DNA of 64,000 nt from the NCBI GenBank assembly GCA_023417655.1, contig JAEZFD010000038.1, positions 39,114-103,113 on the forward strand, in the 5' to 3' direction. Of this stretch, positions 58,394-64,000 are shown piece by piece. The translations under genes and the position numbers were made by a program. The notes beneath the pieces were generated by a model that did no database searches, had not been told where the DNA came from, and saw nothing but the letters and a program-made list of their open reading frames with translations. Position 1 is the first letter of the stretch. Each line of letters begins with the position of its first letter. This DNA comes from Planctomycetota bacterium (GTDB lineage Bacteria; Planctomycetota; Planctomycetia; Planctomycetales; Planctomycetaceae).

Positions 58394-61078
58394 ATGAATG
58401 TTGCTGGAAGTTCGACGGTTCAAGAAATCGCTCGCCGTAAAGCGCTGATCGCTTCAGTTCGGGACCGAGCACGGCAACTTTTTGAATCCGGTACTCCCGG
58501 CCTGCAGATCGCCACTGCTATCTGTGAGGGGATGGAAAATGTCCTGCTGCAGCTGATCGAAGAAACGTTGGCTGAATACGGGGACCGTCGCGACAAGATC
58601 TCGCAGCAGGGAGCGATCGTCGCGATAGGCGGAATGGGTCGATGCGAACTCGCTCCCTATTCCGACGTGGATCTCCTCTTTCTGCATGAAGGTGCCGGCA
58701 GCTCCGACTTCGATGATTTCGCTGCCAAATTTGTGCAGCTCTGCTGGGATTCCGGAATCAAGCTGGGGCACGCTGTCCGCGATATTCCGACCTGTCTCGT
58801 ACTGAGTCGAAAAGACCCCCAGATCGCGACCGCGCTGATTGAGACGCGACCGTTCTGGGGAAACGAGAAACTGGTTGCCAGCCTGATTCAAAAATTCCGG
58901 GCGAAGGTCATTAATCATCGCCGCGGAGCATTCGTCGAAGCCTGTCTGCAAGCTCGCCAGGAGGGTTGGTCTGCTGAAGGGCCGCTTGCTCAGGAACTCG
59001 AACCTGACGTCAAAGGTTCCGCAGGAGGACTCCGCGATCTGCACCTGATTCGCTGGCTGGCCTTCGCGAGATACGGGGTCCGCGATCTTGACTCCATGCG
59101 ACTTCAAGGGATTCTCTCCAAAGACGATATCCAGCAACTCAAAGACGCCTGGGAATTTCTCACGCGATTGCGAATTGACCTGCACCTGTCCGCAGGGCGA
59201 CCGCAGGACCGACTTACCCGTGATGAGCAATTACGGATCGCCCGGGAACGTGGCTACGAAGAAACCGCCGAGCAACGTCCTGTTGAGCGTTTCATGCAGG
59301 ACTTCTTCCATTGTGCATCGGAAGTCGCAGCGATCACCAACAGGTTCGCTGCGCTCCAGCGAACAAGAAGCATCGTGAAACGCGTTCGCGACCTCGTCGT
59401 CGGACATCGGGCGGAAGGCTATCTCTATATCACGCCTGATCAAATCACGGTCGCTGATCGGCATCTTGGAACCATCTGTCAGAATCTGGAATCAATTCTC
59501 CATGTGTACCGGGCCTCTGCTCTGTACCGTCTTCCCCTTGCTCCTAAGGTTCGGGAAGCAATCAAACAGGCTGTCCCCGGCTTGCCGAAAACGGTCTCGG
59601 CGGAGAGTGCCCGACTGTTTATGGAGACCTTTCGTTGCGTCGGTTCGCTTGGCCCGACCGTCCGCAGCATGTTTAACACAGGGGTGTTGGACATCGTCAT
59701 TCCCGATGTCACCCGAGTCCGCAATCTGCTTCAATTCAATCAATATCATCACTTCACTGTCGACGAACACACTTTGCGAGCGGTCGAGACAGTCAGCGGA
59801 TACGAGCATGAGGACACGCCGGTCGGCGCCGCCTACCGTGCCATTCACCACAAGGAAATCCTGCATCTTGCCGTTCTGCTGCACGACATCGGCAAGGGCT
59901 TCGAGCGAGATCATTGTGAGGTCGGGGAAGAAATCTGCATCAGGATCGGTACGCGACTGCACCTGCCGATCTATCAGGTTGAACAGCTGGCATTGCTCGT
60001 CCGCCGACACCTTGAGATGGCTGATCTCGCATGGCGCCGTGACATCACGGACCCGAACCTGATCCTGAAGTTCAGCCGAGATATCGGTTCTCCCGACACC
60101 CTGCAAATGTTGTATGTGCTGACAGCCGCTGACGTGACGTCGGTGGGCCCCGGCACATGGACACAGTGGAAGGCCGGGCTGCTCGCCGAACTCTTCGATC
60201 GCTGTCTCGTAATCCTGAGCGGAAAGCGATACTCGTTCCATGTCGCGGAACGCATTCAGGCAGTGAAGCAGGATGTGTTGGATCTGCTCACTCGAGCCGG
60301 TCCGAGAGATCAGGTCGCCTTATGGCTCGATCAGCAACTGGCAGGCTTCTCGTCCTATTACCTGACAACAACCCCGGCCGCGCGGATTGCAGACGACCTG
60401 AAGATCATCGAGAACCTGACTGAGAACGCCATTGAGGTCATCTCCAAATGGAATCAGGACACGCGAACTGTTGAATACCGGATCATTACCAGAAATCCGG
60501 CCGCAACGACTGGCTGCTTTTACAAGATGTGCGGCGTGTTAACCGCGAAAAGAATGGAGATTCTCTCTGCAGACATTAACACAACCGCTGATGGTGTTGT
60601 CGTCGACAGTTACTGGGTGACAGACACCGACTATGACGGAGAACCTCCTCCGACTCGATTCGAGGAAGTTGCCGAGACCTTCCGCAGCGTGCTGCGGGGA
60701 GAGTTGAGTGTCGAAGCCCTGTTCCTTCGTTCCCGGCGATTCGGTTCCAGTCAGAACAAGGCGGTTTCTGACCTGCCGAGCCGCGTCAAAATCGACAATG
60801 AATCTTCGGCGACCCGAACGATCATCGATGTCTTCGCCCACGATGCTCCCGGGCTGCTGTACACACTGGCACGAACCTTGTTCGAGCTGAATCTGTCGAT
60901 CGATCTCGCCAAGATTTCGACCCACTTCGACCAGGTGATCGACGTGTTTTATGTCCAGGAAGAAGGCGGTAAGAAAGTCCAGTCTCCTGAGCGAATTCTG
61001 CAGATCAAAGAACGTCTGCAGCTGGCACTGTCACACTTCGAACAGGCGAGTCATAAACAGTTCCGAAACGGAAACTGA
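58394..61078 (+). CDS. glnD: Bifunctional [protein-PII] uridylyltransferase / uridylyl-removing enzyme
   Basis: An 894-residue GlnD. The nucleotidyltransferase motif is AIGGMGRCELAPYSDVDLLFLH (Gly79-Gly80, Asp91 and Asp93), the GlnE/GlnD helical domain follows, then an HD domain (HHKEILHLAVLLHDIGKGF, His-Asp at about 497-498) which removes UMP, and two C-terminal ACT domains (MEILSADINTTADGVVVDSYWV and IIDVFAHDAPGLLYTLARTLFEL) that sense glutamine. Length and order are standard. It controls nitrogen regulation via PII; no glnB in this window. Cytoplasmic. Confidence 0.95.
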   Translation: MNVAGSSTVQEIARRKALIASVRDRARQLFESGTPGLQIATAICEGMENVLLQLIEETLAEYGDRRDKISQQGAIVAIGGMGRCELAPYSDVDLLFLHEGAGSSDFDDFAAKFVQLCWDSGIKLGHAVRDIPTCLVLSRKDPQIATALIETRPFWGNEKLVASLIQKFRAKVINHRRGAFVEACLQARQEGWSAEGPLAQELEPDVKGSAGGLRDLHLIRWLAFARYGVRDLDSMRLQGILSKDDIQQLKDAWEFLTRLRIDLHLSAGRPQDRLTRDEQLRIARERGYEETAEQRPVERFMQDFFHCASEVAAITNRFAALQRTRSIVKRVRDLVVGHRAEGYLYITPDQITVADRHLGTICQNLESILHVYRASALYRLPLAPKVREAIKQAVPGLPKTVSAESARLFMETFRCVGSLGPTVRSMFNTGVLDIVIPDVTRVRNLLQFNQYHHFTVDEHTLRAVETVSGYEHEDTPVGAAYRAIHHKEILHLAVLLHDIGKGFERDHCEVGEEICIRIGTRLHLPIYQVEQLALLVRRHLEMADLAWRRDITDPNLILKFSRDIGSPDTLQMLYVLTAADVTSVGPGTWTQWKAGLLAELFDRCLVILSGKRYSFHVAERIQAVKQDVLDLLTRAGPRDQVALWLDQQLAGFSSYYLTTTPAARIADDLKIIENLTENAIEVISKWNQDTRTVEYRIITRNPAATTGCFYKMCGVLTAKRMEILSADINTTADGVVVDSYWVTDTDYDGEPPPTRFEEVAETFRSVLRGELSVEALFLRSRRFGSSQNKAVSDLPSRVKIDNESSATRTIIDVFAHDAPGLLYTLARTLFELNLSIDLAKISTHFDQVIDVFYVQEEGGKKVQSPERILQIKERLQLALSHFEQASHKQFRNGN

Positions 61079-61212
61079 TTGTCGGCTGCACCGACGAAGA
61101 ACGATGGGATTCCACTTCCCAGAGTGGCTCGGCAGGGATAATTTGAAAGAGCCACGGTCGACTTCGGCGGCGTTGGCCAATCCCCGACTCCATCCAAACC
61201 GGAGCAGAGACC

Positions 61213-61737
61213 ATGGAGCAAGTTGCGAATCTTTCTAACCTTGCGAATGATCTGGGGTTGCTTCTCAAATCGCGTCAAAAGCGACTCGTACTTGCCGAAA
61301 GCTGTACGGGCGGATTACTCGCGGCATCGCTCACACTGATTCCCGGGATTTCTGAATCCTTCTGCGGGTCAGCGGTCACCTATCGCGACGGCACCAAATC
61401 CGCATGGATTCGGGTGCCGGAGAGTCACCTTGCCGATCCGCAAATCACGGCGGTCAGTGCGATTGTGGCAGACGACATGTGCCAGGGTCTTCTGGAACGG
61501 ACCCCTGAGGCCGATCTGGCGGCATCGGTCACAGGGCATTTGGGTCCCGGGGCTCCGCCGGAACTGGATGGCATTGTCTTCATTGGAATTCTGAGTCGCG
61601 GTGCTGGGCCCGCAGTCGTTCAGAGGCGAATCACTTCAGACACGCCTCCCACCGGTTTTACATTGCGGGAGCATCGCCGACTGGAGGCCGCGCAGCTCGT
61701 TCTTCAGTCGCTGATCGACCATCTTCGGCTCCCGTGA
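61213..61737 (+). CDS. pncC: CinA-family nicotinamide-nucleotide amidohydrolase
   Basis: A 174-residue CinA C-terminal-domain protein (PncC-type). Motifs: RLVLAESCTGGLLAASLTLIPGISESFCGSAVTYRDGTKSAW and VTGHLGPGAPP with EDG-like elements. PncC hydrolyses nicotinamide mononucleotide to nicotinate mononucleotide in NAD recycling. There is no N-terminal MoaB-like CinA domain. Start ATG 61213. Single gene 134 bases after glnD. Confidence 0.85.
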   Translation: MEQVANLSNLANDLGLLLKSRQKRLVLAESCTGGLLAASLTLIPGISESFCGSAVTYRDGTKSAWIRVPESHLADPQITAVSAIVADDMCQGLLERTPEADLAASVTGHLGPGAPPELDGIVFIGILSRGAGPAVVQRRITSDTPPTGFTLREHRRLEAAQLVLQSLIDHLRLP

Positions 61738-62058
61738 AAGTCACTCAAAATTTTGGCGAGAAAGTCCGCAGGACTGACACTCTTCACGGTTGGATCGATG
61801 GGACAGCCGTTTTTTTACGAAAGTGAGGGCCATCCCCGGTTCGCCGCCTGATTTGGCCCGGGGAATGAGCTACAGATTCCCTAGAGCAATTTGCAGAATG
61901 AATTCCCAATCCCTGCCACGTTCAGCGTTTTTGCCGTCGAGAACCGGGCTGCAGGGCACTTGGGAGGGAAATTTGCTTGAAGAGCGTTTCCGTCAGCGCC
62001 ATTGCATGTGAACTCGCTTTTGTGAAATCGATTCCAAATTGATTCAGAGTTGACTCCC
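61738..62058. other. Non-coding gap
   Basis: About 320 bases with no supported gene; an open frame at 61790-62011 has no ribosome-binding site or family resemblance. Confidence 0.35.
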
Positions 62059-62967
62059 ATGAAATCGCGGTCCAAAAAACCCGTCGGCCTGGAAGCTGAG
62101 CTCGCAGAAAAAGACGAGCTGATTCAGGCGTTGACCGGCCAGTTGGAACTCGCGGTGGAACGCCTTGACCGGCTCCGCCGGGCGGGGGCCGATCGTCAGG
62201 TCAACGCGGTCAGCGATTCCCCCGCACTGCCCGCGAATAATGAACTCGGACAGCGCCTGTCCGGAATGCTCGACCAGTGGAGCGAATATCGTCCCTTTGA
62301 GCACATCGACCGGATTGAAGAAGGACTCGCCAAGCTGCTGGAAATGGTCGCGGCCCGGCCACTGATCAATGTACCGATCAATGTTCCGACGTCTGTCGAA
62401 CCTCAGCAGGAAGAATCCAGCTGGGCACAGATCAAGTCCCAGATGATGCAGGCAGATCAGGCGGCCTCCAAGACAGGCGAGAGTGCCGTTTCCGACGTGC
62501 CTCACTCGTTTACGCCGCTGAAAGCCGCGACTGACGACGAGATTGCGCCGGAACCGGTGCCAGTCGACGCCGATGTTTCCACGCTCTTTAACGCCGTTGA
62601 TGAGCGGGATCGATACATCCGTTATCTGACTGATCGTCTGCATCAGACAGAACGGGCGAAATTCTTCCCCTCATGGGATCAGCTGCAACATGCTCCCGCC
62701 GAAATGCTCGAGCGGTTGAAGCAGCTTGAACATCTGCTGCAGGAGCAGTTGCGACGCAATGAAATCACCCATTCACTGGAGCGGGCTGGCCTGACACGCG
62801 AGAAGGCCAAGCTGAACCAGGTGAAGCAGAATCTGGAACTGCAGATCCGCAGGCTGGGGCACTCCTCCACCCCGCATCGCAGTGAGGCGGATTCCAACGC
62901 GTCACAGGCCACCGAGCCAACCCGACCAGATCTTGAAAGCCGCTGGAAGCGACTCTTCCGCACATAA
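62059..62967 (+). CDS. Coiled-coil protein, unknown function
   Basis: A 302-residue hydrophilic protein. It starts with a coiled coil (LEAELAEKDELIQALTGQLELAVERLDRLRRA), a middle linker and Pro-rich part, and a second long coiled coil (RDRYIRYLTDRLHQTERAKF ... LEHLLQEQLRRNEITHSLERAGLTREKAKLNQVKQNLELQIRRL). No signal peptide, membrane helix or enzyme motif. TTG 62050 is an alternative start. Its role is probably scaffolding. Confidence 0.6.
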   Translation: MKSRSKKPVGLEAELAEKDELIQALTGQLELAVERLDRLRRAGADRQVNAVSDSPALPANNELGQRLSGMLDQWSEYRPFEHIDRIEEGLAKLLEMVAARPLINVPINVPTSVEPQQEESSWAQIKSQMMQADQAASKTGESAVSDVPHSFTPLKAATDDEIAPEPVPVDADVSTLFNAVDERDRYIRYLTDRLHQTERAKFFPSWDQLQHAPAEMLERLKQLEHLLQEQLRRNEITHSLERAGLTREKAKLNQVKQNLELQIRRLGHSSTPHRSEADSNASQATEPTRPDLESRWKRLFRT

Positions 62968-63203
62968 CTTGTTTTGTGCCCTTCGCTTCCGGATTCGACA
63001 TCTCACCTGAGTGCGGACGTGTCGTTGCGATTTCCACGGGATTTCTCGGAGGAATCTGCAGACCGCCGTTCCCGGTCTTCCCGGTGTGGCCTATGCTGAA
63101 AACCGGGAGTCGGCCGGTGCGAATCGCGCGGTTCGACTTCTGCCGGGTCATGGACGATTTGTCTGACTCTGGCGGGACCATTTGAGCGGGACGGGTCGAT
63201 TCA

Positions 63204-63557
63204 GTGCAGGTCACACACGGCATCCGGTTTCACCAAACCCAGTTCTGGGTGATTCATCGCCGTACGGAGTATGGCCCGTTCGATTATGACTGGTCCCCTG
63301 ACCTCCGCGGGCTGGAACTCCTCTATCGCGGTGTCAAATTCGGAGAGATCTGCGACTGGGAAGAACTGTACGCAGACATGAAGGAATTCCACCTTCCCCT
63401 CCGCGTGGTCCACGTCGCCAGCGTCGTGATGGGCTGCATCGCCCTGAGCATCTCAAGAGGCTATGACGCCACCGAACGCGAAGAACTCCTCAACGACACC
63501 CTGAAAGTCTTCGACTGCCACCGCTTCGTGTCCGGGGACGGCGAGAACGCAGGCTAA
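63204..63557 (+). CDS. Hypothetical protein, unknown function
   Basis: A 117-residue protein starting at GTG 63204. The sequence (TQFWVIHRRTEYGPFDYDWSPDLRGLELLYRGVKFGEICDWEELYADMKEF) suggests a small alpha/beta domain with aromatic-rich N-terminus; no motif I can name. A MITE-like repeat begins 17 bases after its stop. Confidence 0.6.
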   Translation: MQVTHGIRFHQTQFWVIHRRTEYGPFDYDWSPDLRGLELLYRGVKFGEICDWEELYADMKEFHLPLRVVHVASVVMGCIALSISRGYDATEREELLNDTLKVFDCHRFVSGDGENAG

Positions 63558-63573
63558 CGACCTCGAGTGATTC

Positions 63574-63744
63574 GTGGGCTGGGTTCCCAAGACCCAGCTC
63601 TCCGAGATTTTCCACATGCGGTTGAGAATCCTGCTGAAGGATCGCCTTGCGGGAATATTCCCCACGACCGCGGCGGCTCTTCGGAAATCGATCGCGACGA
63701 GTTCCGCCACACGCATTGAGCTGGGTCTTGAGGACCCAGCCTAC
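63574..63744. repeat. MITE-like element with 27-bp inverted ends
   Basis: A 171-base element. The ends at 63574-63600 and 63718-63744 are inverted repeats matching at 24 of 27 positions, and each end is itself a small hairpin (gctgggt ... acccagc). No transposase is inside. No target-site duplication is clear. Confidence 0.7.
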
Positions 63745-63873
63745 AGAAGCGATATCCAGGCCGTGTAGCGTACCGGGAAAACTGAATCACTCCACGGCAT
63801 TTCTCTTTTCCGTGCTCACGCCATTCGGGCATACTCTTCGACCTCGGGGAAAGCGTGTAGTACTCCGACTCTC

Positions 63874-64000
63874 CTAAAGTTGTGGGTAGAGTCGGTGGAG
63901 TTTGCGGCGGGCGTCGGTGGTGGTGAATTGCCAGCGGACTTTGCTGGCTGTCTGGTTTCTCTCGGACTGCCAGGCTGTGATCTCGGACTGCAGTTCGGCA
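63874..64000 (-). CDS. IS630-type transposase, C-terminal end (partial)
   Basis: The minus strand ends at TAG (63874-63876) after 42 readable codons that run off the window. The translation ends AWQSERNQTASKVRWQFTT then TDARRKLHRLYPQL, matching the C-terminus of IS630-family DDE transposases (the conserved WQFTTxDAR.KL.RLYP tail). The catalytic part lies outside, so integrity cannot be judged. An IS630 copy next to a MITE-like repeat fits a mobile-element hotspot. Confidence 0.75.
   Translation of the reverse strand, partial: AELQSEITAWQSERNQTASKVRWQFTTTDARRKLHRLYPQL

Noticed and set aside
61790..62011. Open frame of 73 codons
   Set aside because: No ribosome-binding site and no family resemblance.

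Overview
The window reads as a chromosomal segment of a planctomycete, most likely order Planctomycetales, family Planctomycetaceae. The basis is five DUF1559 prepilin-like proteins with a near-invariant [38 protein letters not shown] N-terminus (shown here only as a family label; each copy is described separately), each close to a small lipoprotein with a carboxypeptidase-regulatory-like fold, plus a BBP7-type beta-barrel porin, sulfatases, a Tat-exported Gfo/Idh/MocA oxidoreductase and many short secreted lipoproteins. Genes are loosely packed, few operons are visible, and GC is moderately above 50%.

Layout. 1-10 kb: end of an FKBP isomerase, a lipoprotein plus DUF1559 pair (the DUF1559 gene is frameshifted), a pyruvate/indolepyruvate decarboxylase-like enzyme, a DUF455 ferritin-like protein, an exported alpha/beta hydrolase, a DUF58 protein, a TPR lipoprotein and a choloylglycine-hydrolase-like enzyme. 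10-17 kb: a coniferyl-aldehyde-type dehydrogenase, a Tat-exported oxidoreductase, lipB-lipA (overlapping; LipB lacks its usual catalytic residues) and an SDR. 17-25 kb: three more DUF1559 genes with two partner lipoproteins and a sulfatase.

22.5-27.9 kb is the accessory island and the most interesting part. Four copies of an undescribed-looking palindromic non-coding repeat (two full, two half) surround genes. The two half copies point their outer ends inward at a more AT-rich cassette. The cassette encodes a PHP-domain protein fused to an SMC/ABC-type ATPase, interrupted by a single in-frame amber codon, and an overlapping 98-residue partner. The architecture resembles the PHP-ATPase anti-phage proteins called Ppl.

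28-43 kb: enolase and ATP-dependent PEP carboxykinase (central carbon metabolism), a BBP7 porin, RimI, a GT4 glycosyltransferase, a GTPase, a Tat-exported deaminase, a fifth DUF1559/lipoprotein pair, XerC, PgpA and a Rieske protein. 43-56 kb: a second sulfatase, a HIT protein, an ExbB/ExbD-like three-gene operon, a histidine kinase overlapping a GT39-like membrane glycosyltransferase, an ExeA-type ATPase, serine acetyltransferase and PrkA kinase. 56-64 kb: an L,D-transpeptidase with LysM, GlnD, a CinA/PncC amidase, a coiled-coil protein, a MITE-like element with 27-bp inverted ends, and the 3' end of an IS630-type transposase leaving the window.

All assignments come from reading the sequence and translated motifs; no database search was run.
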